Position numbers and translations under genes: made by a program | NCBI RefSeq assembly: GCF_900541605.1 | Contig: NZ_UQKJ01000034.1 | Span: 1 to 16,737 of the forward strand | DNA from: an uncultured Dialister sp. | GTDB lineage: Bacteria; Bacillota; Negativicutes; Veillonellales; Dialisteraceae | Length of the DNA: 16,737 nt | Direction: 5' to 3' | Shown here: piece by piece, positions 1-7,202 of the stretch | How the letters are laid out: each line of letters opens with the position of its first letter | Numbering within the stretch: position 1 is the stretch's first letter | Notes under the pieces: generated by a model | What the model saw: the letters and a program-made list of their open reading frames with translations, nothing else | Told to the model about the DNA's origin: nothing | Database searches by the model: none

Positions 1-43
1 CCATCCGCGCCGAACACAGCAGCTCGACAAACCGCAATTGGCT
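1..43. repeat. Right end of a palindromic intergenic element (family 1, cut by window edge)
   Basis: The stretch CAGCTCGACAAACCGCAATT and the bases before it match the right end of the full element at 2278-2543 and, in reverse complement, the left end of the copy at 4080-4326. Only the terminal part is inside the window. Its end lies five bases before the -35 of the helicase promoter. Confidence 0.75.
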
Positions 44-48
44 TGTCC

Positions 49-77
49 ATGACAAAGACTTGTCCCTGTTGTATAAT
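49..77 (+). promoter_or_regulatory. Sigma-A-type promoter for the helicase gene
   Basis: A -35 box ATGACA (49-54, five of six matches to TTGACA), a 17-base spacer and a perfect TATAAT (72-77). The expected transcription start, near 84, lies upstream of the ATG at 108. This argues against any translation start before 84. Confidence 0.8.
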
Positions 78-107
78 GAAACAAGAATATCAGTTCGGAG
101 GTGCACC

Positions 108-2258
108 ATGGACGGGTGGGAACAGTTGAATGAGAAGCAGAAAGAAGCGGTCGCCAGTACCGAGGGATTCGTGCGGGTCATCGCAGGGGCCGGGTCCGGG
201 AAGACTAGGGCCCTGGCTTACCGGTTTGCGTACCTGGTGAATGAACTGGGTATCCTGCCTGGCCATATTCTCTGTGTCACCTTCACCAATAAGTCCGCCC
301 GGGAAATGGCGCGGCGTATCCACCGCCTCACGGGGGACAATGATACGGGCTATATCAATACGTTCCATGGATTCTGTGTGTCCGTGCTCCAGGAAGACAG
401 CCATGCCGTTTCTTATCCGAAAAATTTTCTCGTCATCGACAATGCGGATATCGATGATATGCTGCAGATGATTTATGAGGAAATGGGTCTCACCCTTCGG
501 GATATGCCCTTCAACAAGGCCCGGGACATGATTGAAATGAAAAAGTGCGTCTGGCAGCCGGAATACTACAAAGATATGATTGCCATGCCCCTGTCCCTGC
601 TTTATGAAAAATACCATAAGGCCCTTACGGTGGAGGATATTATTTTCTACGGCTACCTGTATCAGGAGAAAAAATGCTTTGCCCTGGATTATAATGACCT
701 CATCAAATTTACACTCTATATCTTTGAAAACAACGAAGACATCCGCCTGAAGTGGCAGAAACGGCTGGAGTATATTATGATTGATGAATTTCAGGATATC
801 GATCCTCTCCAGTACAGCCTCATGAAGGTACTCTGCGGCTATCATAAAAACCTGTTCGTCGTGGGGGACCCGGACCAGACCATTTATACATGGCGGGGCG
901 CCGATATTCGGTATCTTTTACATTTCGACAGGGAATTTCCGGATGTGAAGACCATCGTCATGGACGATAACTATCGGTCCACCCCGGAAATTCTGGACGC
1001 CGCCAATTCCCTGATCGACAAAAATGAGAACCGCATCCGGAAGAACCTGGTTTCCCACAAAGATCACGGGCCGAAGGTGACCTGCATTCCTTCCGCCAAC
1101 GGGGAAGAAGAGGCAAAGGCGGTGGTGAAGGAAATCCGGAAACTCCATGAAGGGGGACGGAAATATGGGGATATCGCCCTTCTGTACCGGGCCCATTTCG
1201 TGACGAGGAATCTGGAAGAGGCCCTGCTGAAATCGGAGATCCCCTATACCATTTACAGCGGCACCCAGTTCTTTGACCGTATGGAAATCAAAGATGCCCT
1301 GTCTTACCTCCGGATGATTGTCTACAAGGATGACATGGCCTTCCGCCGCATCGTGAACCGGCCGAAGCGGAATATCGGTGAGCGGCGTATGGAATTCCTG
1401 CAGAAAAAGGCGGAGGAGGATGGCATTACCCTCTATGAGGCGCTGAAACGAAATGTGGAGGATCCCCTGTTCAAGCGGACAAAGGCTTCCGATTTCATAG
1501 AGCTCATTGAATATTACGCCAAAAACAGCGAGGGAAAGCCGGTGTCTGAGATTCTCTCTTACATGCTGGACGAGAGTGGCTACGAGCGGATGCTGAGAAC
1601 CGAGGGCAGCCAGGAGCGGCTGGATAACCTGGCGGAACTGAAGCAGTCCATCTTTGAATATGAAGCGTCGGCGGGGGAGGAAACGAGTATTTCTGATTAT
1701 CTGGAACATGCGGCCCTTTTCTCCAATGCCGACAGGGAGCCGGGAGAGGACCGGGTGCTGCTCATGACCATTCACACCGCCAAGGGACTGGAATTCCCGG
1801 TGGTTTTCCTCTGCGGCATGAATGAAGGAATCTTCCCGTCCCGCCGTACCCGGACGAAGAACGGGATGGAAGAGGAGCGGCGGCTTGCCTTTGTAGCCCT
1901 GACCCGGGCAAAGGAGGCACTGTACCTGACGGAAGCGGAAGGGACAAACCTGGATGGTACACCCCGTTTCCCGTCCCGGTTTATCCTGGATATCGACAGG
2001 GAATACCTGCGTTTTGACCCGCCGGTGAACGAATCCCTTTTCGAAGCGGGAAAGGCTTACGTAGAACGGACCAGTGCCTACCTGAAAGAGGACAGCGGCA
2101 TGTCCCATTTTCAAAAGGGGGACCGGGTACGGCACACGGTCTTTGGACCCGGTACCATTGAGTCGGTGGATGAGAAGGCCAATTCTTACCGGATTCGGTT
2201 CGATTCCATGGATACGCCAAGGGAAATCGCCTTCCGCGCCCGGCTGACGAAAGTATAG
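108..2258 (+). CDS. pcrA: UvrD/PcrA-family superfamily 1 DNA helicase
   Basis: An ATP-dependent 3'-5' DNA helicase of about 716 residues, the usual PcrA/UvrD size, with roles in nucleotide excision repair and in clearing replication and recombination intermediates. All SF1A motifs are visible in order: a Q motif (Gln11), Walker A AGAGSGKT (26-33), motif Ia TFTNKSA, Walker B DEFQD, motif III GDPDQTIYTWRG, motif IV NYRST, motif V TIHTAKGLEF, and motif VI VALTRAKEALYLT. The C-terminus carries a GDRVRHTVFGPGTIESV segment like the PcrA Tudor-like tail that contacts RNA polymerase. The reading frame is open from 60, but that region is promoter; ATG 108 follows CGGAGGTG at good spacing. The gene stands alone. 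It could be a second UvrD paralog rather than the essential PcrA. Confidence 0.93.
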   Translation: MDGWEQLNEKQKEAVASTEGFVRVIAGAGSGKTRALAYRFAYLVNELGILPGHILCVTFTNKSAREMARRIHRLTGDNDTGYINTFHGFCVSVLQEDSHAVSYPKNFLVIDNADIDDMLQMIYEEMGLTLRDMPFNKARDMIEMKKCVWQPEYYKDMIAMPLSLLYEKYHKALTVEDIIFYGYLYQEKKCFALDYNDLIKFTLYIFENNEDIRLKWQKRLEYIMIDEFQDIDPLQYSLMKVLCGYHKNLFVVGDPDQTIYTWRGADIRYLLHFDREFPDVKTIVMDDNYRSTPEILDAANSLIDKNENRIRKNLVSHKDHGPKVTCIPSANGEEEAKAVVKEIRKLHEGGRKYGDIALLYRAHFVTRNLEEALLKSEIPYTIYSGTQFFDRMEIKDALSYLRMIVYKDDMAFRRIVNRPKRNIGERRMEFLQKKAEEDGITLYEALKRNVEDPLFKRTKASDFIELIEYYAKNSEGKPVSEILSYMLDESGYERMLRTEGSQERLDNLAELKQSIFEYEASAGEETSISDYLEHAALFSNADREPGEDRVLLMTIHTAKGLEFPVVFLCGMNEGIFPSRRTRTKNGMEEERRLAFVALTRAKEALYLTEAEGTNLDGTPRFPSRFILDIDREYLRFDPPVNESLFEAGKAYVERTSAYLKEDSGMSHFQKGDRVRHTVFGPGTIESVDEKANSYRIRFDSMDTPREIAFRARLTKV

Positions 2259-2277
2259 GGAGTGGGTGAACCGTGCT

Positions 2278-2543
2278 AATTTCAGTTTGACGAGCTGGTG
2301 GGGATTGGCGGTTAGCATGTTTGTGTGCAGAGTCACTCGCACGGGGCTGCTAGCTTCTAGCTGTTAGCTGCCAGGAAAGCTGATTCGCCTGCGGCGCTTT
2401 TTTCCCCGCCCCGACGTTTCCGCCAGTCATTCGTGCCGTAGGCTGTAGAGCTTTCCTAATTGCTAGAAGCTAGGAGCTAGAAGCCCCCGCATGAATGACT
2501 CTATCCATCAGCGTCGAACACAGCAGCTCTACAAACCGCAATT
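2278..2543. repeat. Palindromic intergenic element, family 1, copy A
   Basis: About 266 bp, filling the gap after the helicase. The ends are inverted: AATTTCAGTTTG on the left and CAAACCGCAATT on the right. Each arm carries an (A)GTCA(T/C)TCG motif at 2331-2339 and, inverted, at 2492-2500, then CTAGCTTCTAGCT-type arms. The centre holds GCCTGCGGCGC (about 2391) facing GTGCCGTAGGC (about 2433), plus a third AGTCATTCG at 2425-2433. No coding capacity is evident. The arms would form a long branched hairpin in RNA, so it may also act as a transcription end for the helicase gene, which lacks any other terminator. Confidence 0.85.
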
Positions 2544-2574
2544 GTCCGAAATCATACTTGGCAGATTGTCCTCC

Positions 2575-2603
2575 TTGACAAGGAAATCATTCCATGGTAT
2601 TCT
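2575..2603 (+). promoter_or_regulatory. Promoter for the riboswitch/MFS transcript
   Basis: A perfect TTGACA (2575-2580), a 17-base spacer and TATTCT (2598-2603). The predicted start, near 2610, falls just before the riboswitch aptamer, giving a leader of about 165 nt before the MFS start. Confidence 0.75.
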
Positions 2604-2621
2604 GAATGCACAATTAAGAGA

Positions 2622-2698
2622 AACACCGGAACTGACGGATATGATGTGGAATGGACCACGTGAACCGGTGATTTCTGATTCGGCCGACCGTCTGGGCA
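2622..2698 (+). promoter_or_regulatory. ZTP (pfl-type) riboswitch aptamer
   Basis: This leader folds like the ZTP/ZMP-sensing pfl motif. P1 is CACCGG (2624-2629) with CCGGTG (2665-2670), a perfect match. The J1/2 segment contains ACTGACGG (2631-2638). P2 is TGTGG/CCACG (2645-2649 with 2656-2660), followed by a GTGAA joiner. The 3' domain is CCGTCTGGGCA (2688-2698), matching the conserved CCGCCUGGGCA. The defining pseudoknot is intact: GACGG (2634-2638) pairs with CCGTC (2688-2692), whereas the common form pairs GGCG with CGCC, so the change is compensatory. The ligand is the purine-pathway alarmone ZTP/ZMP, which rises when 10-formyl-tetrahydrofolate is short. The identification rests on remembered consensus features, not a covariance-model score. 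Confidence 0.85.
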
Positions 2699-2724
2699 GG
2701 GAAACCTGACCAGGCGGTCTTTGC
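2686..2724 (+). terminator. Riboswitch expression-platform terminator hairpin
   Basis: GACCGTCTGG (2686-2695) pairs with CCAGGCGGTC (2710-2719) with one G-U pair, followed by TTT and a mixed tract. The 5' arm is the aptamer's own 3' domain, so ligand binding should block the hairpin and allow read-through. The U-tract is weak. A competing perfect 8-bp pairing, GGGAAACC (2699-2706, in the loop) with GGTTTCCC (2731-2738), could form a pseudoknot with this hairpin. Confidence 0.7.
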
Positions 2725-2775
2725 GTCTGTGGTTTCCCTTCATGGTAAGCGTATTGCTTGATGGAGGGATTTTTT

Positions 2776-4074
2776 ATGAAAAAGAAAAATCGCTGGTTTA
2801 TTGCCCTGGCAGCTGTGGGAATCCACATCTGCATCGGCAGCGTGTATGCATGGAGTGTGCTGACAAAGCCGGTCATGGCAGCCATGGGGATGACCCTTTC
2901 GGAGACCACTTGGGCCTTTTCCATTGCCATCCTGTTCCTGGGGATGTCCGCCGGCCTTCTGGGCGGCGTGGTGGAACGGATGGGACCGTCAAAATCCGGC
3001 CTTTTATCGGCGGCTTTCTTCGGTACCGGCCTTTTGGGAACGGCCCTGGCCATCCATGTCCATTCGGCCCTTCTCCTCTATATTTTTTATGGAATGATCG
3101 GAGGTATCGGCCTTGGCACCGGGTATATCACGCCGGTATCTACCCTGGTGAAATGGTTCCCGGAACACCGGGGTTTTGCGACGGGCCTCGCTATCATGGG
3201 ATTTGGCTTTGCGGCCCTTGTGGCAGGACCGCTCATGCGGTTTCTTACCGACAATTACGGACTGGTTCCCAATTTCCTCATCCTTGGCATCGCTTATGCC
3301 GTCATTATTTCGCTCTCCGCTTCCTATCTCCGTCCGCCGAAGAAGGGAGAAATCCCGGTGATGCTGGACGATGTACTGAAGAGAGAAGCGGAGAAGGGCA
3401 ATAAGCGTACGGTCCTGGGACCCCAGATGACAAGGAAAGAAGCCATGCATACCTGGAAATGGTACGCTCTCTGGTGGATTTTCTTCACCAATATCACTTG
3501 CGGCATCGGGCTTCTGGCGGTGGCATCCCCTATGGCCCAGGAAGTTATCGGTATGACGCCGGTGCAGGCAGCTTCCCTGGTAGGGATCATCGGTATCGTT
3601 AATGGGGGCGGACGGATCCTCTGGTCCACCATTTCTGACTGGATCGGCCGGGGCGTGGTGTACATGGTCTTCTTTGCCCTGGAAGTGTGGGCATTCTACC
3701 ATCTTTCCATTACCACGGAGGGACTCATTTTCCAGGCTCTTGTGCTTCTCATCATCAGCTGCTACGGCGGCGGATTCTCCTGCATGCCGGCTTACCTTTC
3801 CGATATTTTCGGCGTGAAGCAGCTGTCTTCTATCCACGGCTCCATCCTCACCGCCTGGGGTATGGCTGGCGTAGCGGGTCCGGCTATTCTGGCATTCATG
3901 AAGGAACATACCGGCGGCTATACAGCAACGCTGCACCTTTTCGCTGCCCTGCTGGCCCTGGCATTCCTCATTGCCGCTGTGCTCCGCTGGAGAAATGAAG
4001 TGGACAAGAAGAAATGGGCCATGGAAGATGAAAAGAAAACGGCTGTCATGAAGCCGGCAGAAGCAAAGGCTTAA
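2776..4074 (+). CDS. OFA-family MFS transporter (oxalate/formate antiporter-like)
   Basis: An inner-membrane carrier of about 432 residues with around twelve hydrophobic spans and a central cytoplasmic loop (about residues 195-230). The N-terminal GIHICIGSVYAWSVL segment, the GxGLGTGYITPVSTLVKWFPEHRGFATG loop and the second-half signature GRILWSTISDWIGR are typical of the OFA branch (TC 2.A.1.11), which exchanges small carboxylates such as oxalate and formate. The start follows GGAGGG at 8 bases; an upstream in-frame ATG at 2758 lies before that site and is less likely. The ZTP riboswitch in the leader ties expression to low 10-formyl-THF or purine stress, so a one-carbon acid such as formate is an attractive substrate. 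That is inference: OFA substrates cannot be read from sequence, and pyruvate-type or other carboxylates remain possible. Confidence 0.88.
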   Translation: MKKKNRWFIALAAVGIHICIGSVYAWSVLTKPVMAAMGMTLSETTWAFSIAILFLGMSAGLLGGVVERMGPSKSGLLSAAFFGTGLLGTALAIHVHSALLLYIFYGMIGGIGLGTGYITPVSTLVKWFPEHRGFATGLAIMGFGFAALVAGPLMRFLTDNYGLVPNFLILGIAYAVIISLSASYLRPPKKGEIPVMLDDVLKREAEKGNKRTVLGPQMTRKEAMHTWKWYALWWIFFTNITCGIGLLAVASPMAQEVIGMTPVQAASLVGIIGIVNGGGRILWSTISDWIGRGVVYMVFFALEVWAFYHLSITTEGLIFQALVLLIISCYGGGFSCMPAYLSDIFGVKQLSSIHGSILTAWGMAGVAGPAILAFMKEHTGGYTATLHLFAALLALAFLIAAVLRWRNEVDKKKWAMEDEKKTAVMKPAEAKA

Positions 4075-4079
4075 AGACC

Positions 4080-4326
4080 ATTGCGGTTTGACGAGCTACT
4101 GTGTTCGGCGCTTATGGGTAGAGTCATTCGCATGGAGCTTCTAGCTCTTGGCTGCTAGCTTCTAGGAAAACTGATTTGCCTGCGGCGCTTCCCATCTGTT
4201 GTTTCCGCCAGTCATTCGTGCCGTAGGCTGGCCAGCTTTCCTGGAAGCCAGGAGCTAGCAGCTAGAAGCCTCCGCACGAATGACTTTATCCGTAAGCATC
4301 GCCCTAACAGCTCGTCAAACTGAAAT
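4080..4326. repeat. Palindromic intergenic element, family 1, copy B
   Basis: About 247 bp directly after the MFS stop codon. The left end ATTGCGGTTTGACGAGCT is inverted at the right end as AGCTCGTCAAACTGAAAT. The AGTCATTCG motif occurs at 4123-4131 and 4206-4214 and, inverted, near 4278-4286. The left arm is close to the reverse complement of copy A's right arm. The centre repeats GCCTGCGGCGC and GTGCCGTAGGC. No gene is present. Confidence 0.85.
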
Positions 4327-4345
4327 ATTCCAATTTATGCCAAAT

Positions 4346-4382
4346 AAAAAGAGCAGTGAAATCGTATTCACTGCTCTTTTTT
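4346..4382. terminator. Bidirectional terminator between the MFS and RuBisCO-like genes
   Basis: Perfect 10-bp stem GAGCAGTGAA (4351-4360) with TTCACTGCTC (4367-4376) around a 6-base loop, with A5 on the left and T6 on the right. It can stop both the rightward MFS transcript and the leftward RuBisCO-like transcript, whose stop codon is ten bases away. Confidence 0.92.
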
Positions 4383-4392
4383 GATTGGTCCA

Positions 4393-5577
4393 TTACTGCT
4401 GTGCTTCTTCCAGTTTTTCCAGGAAGAACTTTACATTGTCCGTCAGGTTTGGCCCCTGGGTCTGCAGGGCGCCGCCTACGAGGAAAATGGAATCGGGGCC
4501 GTAGACCCGGTACATTTCCTTGAACAGCTGCCATTTCATGCCGCCTGAGGGAATGGGGAATATGGGGCGGAGATACGCCATTTTTTCATTGGTTCCTTCG
4601 CAGATTTTCTGGCAGGTGTCCTGGGAGAAGGAGAACCGGCCGCCGAAACTGGTGAAAATGACCGCATCCGCACCGGCCAGGCGGGAAAGCTGGCCATAAT
4701 AGCAGAAGGGGGAAATGCCGGATTCCTGGGACAGTACCTGGGGACCCGAGAAGCAGGTGTGGAGGAAAATGGGCAGCCCGAATTCCGGATCCCTGGCCAG
4801 GTCCCGGATGAGGGTGAAGCCCGTAATGGCAGGAGCCGCCATAATGCCGTCAGCGCCGATTTCTTTGGCCTTGTAGGCCCGGTCCAGGAACTGGAGGCCG
4901 TCGGCGGTGCAGTTGGCAATGTACATGCTCTTCTTTCCGGTCTTCTCTTTGGCATCGGCCAGGGCCATGACGCATTGCAGTACTCTCTCTTCAAAGGGAG
5001 CATAGGCCTGGTTCATGAGGCTGTGATCATCTTTGATGATGGGGCAGCCACCCAGGGCCAGGTCGTACACCATTTTTCCCAGTTCCTTCGGGGAACGGCC
5101 CAGGGGTTTGATGGCGGACATGAGAATAGGTCCCCGGGGAACGCCGCAGAGATCACGGATACCGGTGCGGCCGAAACGGGGACCGGGATAGCTGTCGTAC
5201 ATGGATTCCGGCAGGTCGAAGGACATGAGCTTGATGCCAGGCTGGAGGCTGGTATTTCCGAAAAGCATATTCAGGAGTTCCGCCATTTCACTGCCCACAG
5301 CATCGGGATCATAGGAAATGGTGGCGTAGTAGGCACCGGGCTCTGCTTTCTTCAGGTCTTCAATCTGTCCAACAATGGAATCGCCGATGGGAGTGCCCTC
5401 TACCAGTTCGTAGGGACATTCCACGGTCTGTTCTACGCAGATGCCGAAGGCCAGTTTCTTCGCTTCTTCGTAATCCGGAGCGGCGATGCGGTAGGTGGCG
5501 GTAAAACGGGAAGACTGCTTCAGGTCTTCACTGAGCTCGGCAAAAAGTTCACTTTGGAAAAATGGAATATCTGACAA
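4393..5577 (-). CDS. RuBisCO-like protein (form IV)
   Basis: A 394-residue member of the RuBisCO large-subunit superfamily: an N-terminal alpha/beta domain (about 1-140) and a TIM-barrel domain. By motif alignment, Lys157 (SAIKPLG) matches Rubisco Lys175, and Lys182-Asp183-Asp184 (GGCPIIKDDH) match the carbamylated Lys201 and the metal ligand Asp203. Position 204 is His185 instead of Glu. His273 fits His294, and the phosphate-binding SGG (344-346) and GG (368-369) are kept. The His327 position is hydrophobic and loop-6 Lys334 appears as Arg314 in GGRFSFS. It should therefore not fix CO2, but enolase, isomerase or decarboxylase chemistry on a phosphosugar-like substrate is expected. Translation appears to start at TTG 5577 after AAAGGAG; no nearby ATG is in frame. 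Neighbours give no pathway (no MtnA, kinase or dehydrogenase genes), so the substrate is unknown. Confidence 0.9.
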   Translation of the reverse strand: MSDIPFFQSELFAELSEDLKQSSRFTATYRIAAPDYEEAKKLAFGICVEQTVECPYELVEGTPIGDSIVGQIEDLKKAEPGAYYATISYDPDAVGSEMAELLNMLFGNTSLQPGIKLMSFDLPESMYDSYPGPRFGRTGIRDLCGVPRGPILMSAIKPLGRSPKELGKMVYDLALGGCPIIKDDHSLMNQAYAPFEERVLQCVMALADAKEKTGKKSMYIANCTADGLQFLDRAYKAKEIGADGIMAAPAITGFTLIRDLARDPEFGLPIFLHTCFSGPQVLSQESGISPFCYYGQLSRLAGADAVIFTSFGGRFSFSQDTCQKICEGTNEKMAYLRPIFPIPSGGMKWQLFKEMYRVYGPDSIFLVGGALQTQGPNLTDNVKFFLEKLEEAQQ

Positions 5578-5626
5578 GGGGATGACTCCTTTCCGGTCAC
5601 AACATTAAAAGTAAGATAAGCACATG

Positions 5627-5656
5627 AAACCGGCCTCTTCGAAAGGAGGCTGGCTT
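5627..5656 (-). terminator. Possible weak terminator between glycosyltransferase and RuBisCO-like genes
   Basis: On the minus strand an imperfect stem pairs AAGCCAGCCTC with GAGGCCGGTTT (one mismatch, one G-U) about 20 bases after the glycosyltransferase stop. There is no clear T-tract, so it may be only partial, allowing read-through to the RuBisCO-like gene. Confidence 0.4.
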
Positions 5657-5675
5657 TGCAGACAGTTGTATGGTA

Positions 5676-6635
5676 TTATTTTTCGCTTCCATGGGTTTCC
5701 CGATAGGGGTTATCCCGATGGGCAGCGGTATCATCGGACAGCCAGTAGAGAGGACGATTTCTTGTTTCCTCAAAAATATGGCCGATGTATTCCCCGAGGA
5801 TGCCGAGACCCATGAGATTCAGACTTCCAAAGATGGAAATCAGGATGGTCATGGTTGCCCAGCCGGGGACCGCCTGCCCTGTGATGACACAGTACAGCAC
5901 ATGGAGAATGAGGAGGAATCCGGCAAAAGCGGCAAGAAGTCCGATATAAAATGACATGCGCAGGGGAACCGTGGAATTGGTAATAATACCGTCCATGGCA
6001 AAGTGGAGCATTTTCTTCATGGAAAATTTGGACACTCCGGCATGACGGGCGGGGGCTTCAAACTCGATGGTGGTCTGTTTGAAGCCGAGGCCTCCTACGA
6101 TGCCCCGGATAAACCGGCTGTGTTCCCGGAATTTCAGGAATGTATCCAGCGCTTTTCTGTCCATGAGGCGGAAATCGGACCCTCCTGGAACCACTTTTGT
6201 GGTGGATATGGAATTGATAACGGCATAATAGCCGGAGGATGTGAGCTTTTTGACAAATCCCGCATCTTCCGTGGCGGTGCGGATGGTCTGGACAATATCG
6301 TAGCCTTCCTGCCACTTTTCGATGAGTTTTGGAATCAGGGCCGGTGGGTGCTGCATGTCCCCATCCATGGTGATGACGGCATCGCCTCTGGCAAAGTCCA
6401 TGCCGCAGGTAATAGCAATCTGGTGGCCGAAGTTCCGGGCGAATGTGAGAGCCCGTACGTGGGGATCGCGGTCCGCCAACTGGTGGATGAGTTCATCGGT
6501 CCTGTCCCTGGAACCATCATTGACATAGATGATTTCATAGTCCATGCCAAGAGTGTCCATGACCTTTGTCACTTCATCGTGAAAGAAAACCACGTTTCCT
6601 TCTTCATTATATACGGGTGTCACAATCGATATCAT
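5676..6635 (-). CDS. GtrB/ArnC-type polyprenyl-phosphate family 2 glycosyltransferase
   Basis: A membrane-anchored GT2 enzyme of 319 residues, the usual size for bactoprenol-phosphate glycosyltransferases, which move a sugar from a nucleotide donor to undecaprenyl phosphate on the cytoplasmic face. Visible features: the nucleotide-binding start SIVTPVYNEEGN (3-14), YVNDGSRDRT (37-46), the metal-binding DGD (91-93) in TMDGDMQHPP, RFIRGIVGGLGF, and two C-terminal transmembrane helices (roughly 230-252 and 264-288) before a conserved GEYIGHIFEE segment. The ATG at 6635 follows GGAGG at five bases; an open extension upstream runs through the promoter and is rejected. No flippase (GtrA) or acceptor transferase lies nearby, so the glycan it serves is unknown. 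Confidence 0.9.
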   Translation of the reverse strand: MISIVTPVYNEEGNVVFFHDEVTKVMDTLGMDYEIIYVNDGSRDRTDELIHQLADRDPHVRALTFARNFGHQIAITCGMDFARGDAVITMDGDMQHPPALIPKLIEKWQEGYDIVQTIRTATEDAGFVKKLTSSGYYAVINSISTTKVVPGGSDFRLMDRKALDTFLKFREHSRFIRGIVGGLGFKQTTIEFEAPARHAGVSKFSMKKMLHFAMDGIITNSTVPLRMSFYIGLLAAFAGFLLILHVLYCVITGQAVPGWATMTILISIFGSLNLMGLGILGEYIGHIFEETRNRPLYWLSDDTAAHRDNPYRETHGSEK

Positions 6636-6671
6636 ATGTATCCTCCACTGAATGGTTTTAAACCACTGTAT

Positions 6672-6680
6672 ATTATAACA
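6672..6680 (-). promoter_or_regulatory. Extended -10 promoter for the glycosyltransferase
   Basis: The minus strand reads TGTTATAAT, a perfect TATAAT with the TGn extension, about 37 bases before the ATG at 6635. No good -35 is seen, which is usual for extended -10 promoters. Confidence 0.6.
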
Positions 6681-6838
6681 TACCGGGAACAGGGGCGGCG
6701 GGAAATGGGACGGGTCCATTTCGGGAAGTGCTCCTGTGTGCTTTATGATATCTTATTGTATGAAAAGCATTCCATGGTTTTTTCAATATCAGATTAAATT
6801 TTTATAAACTACGGTGATAAAAGGGAACGCAAGAGATC

Positions 6839-7070
6839 ATTGCGGTGGGCAGCTGGGACGATGCTGATGGATAGAGTCATTCGGGCGGGGGCTACTGGCC
6901 GCTGGCTTTCAGGGAAGCTCCACAGCCTGCGGCACGAATGACTGACAGAAATATCGATTGGGAAGCGCCGCAGGCGGACCAGCATTCCTAAGAGTTAACA
7001 GCTGGCAGCCCCATGCTGGTGACTCCAACCGTTAGCATCAAAAACCGTCAGCTCGATAAACCGAAATATT
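6839..7070. repeat. Palindromic intergenic element, family 1, copy C (opposite orientation)
   Basis: About 232 bp in the gap between the glycosyltransferase promoter and the His-rich gene. It has GCTGATGGATAGAGTCATTCG on the left and CAGCTCGATAAACCGAAATATT on the right. The centre (AGCCTGCGGCACGAATGACT, then AAGCGCCGCAGGC) is the reverse complement of the centres of copies A and B, so this copy is inverted. Its outer arms are more decayed. Nothing coding is seen in 6700-7100. Confidence 0.8.
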
Positions 7071-7105
7071 ACGGCGGGGACATCGACAGTTTTGCCTATT
7101 CATGA

Positions 7106-7154
7106 CAAATAAAAAGAGAGGAGGGTTCAGGGGTCCTCCTCTCCTCTTTATTTG
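7106..7154. terminator. Hairpin terminator downstream of the His-rich secreted protein gene
   Basis: AGGAGG (7119-7124) pairs with CCTCCT (7135-7140). The stem extends through GAG/CTC and, past a small internal loop, CAAATAAA/TTTATTTG. A- and T-rich flanks on both sides allow use in either direction. On the minus strand it follows the His-rich gene by about 50 bases. Confidence 0.7.
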
Positions 7155-7202
7155 TAGGGAGATTGGATATGATTTATAAGGTTTACAAAATTGGATACTT
7201 CT

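Noticed and set aside
918..2342. Long minus-strand reading frame opposite the helicase
   Set aside because: The helicase motifs are intact on the other strand. The antisense product has no recognisable domain, and its start lies within repeat copy A.
2491..2709. Small plus-strand reading frame before the MFS gene
   Set aside because: It runs from repeat copy A through the promoter and the ZTP aptamer; the RNA structure explains the sequence better.
2278..4326. CRISPR array suggested by repeated AGTCATTCG motifs
   Set aside because: The motifs are in both orientations, irregularly spaced and part of large palindromic elements separated by genes. There are no uniform repeats or spacers and no cas genes.
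4393..5577. True carboxylating Rubisco
   Set aside because: The positions equivalent to Glu204, His327 and Lys334 are changed, and no phosphoribulokinase or small subunit is present.
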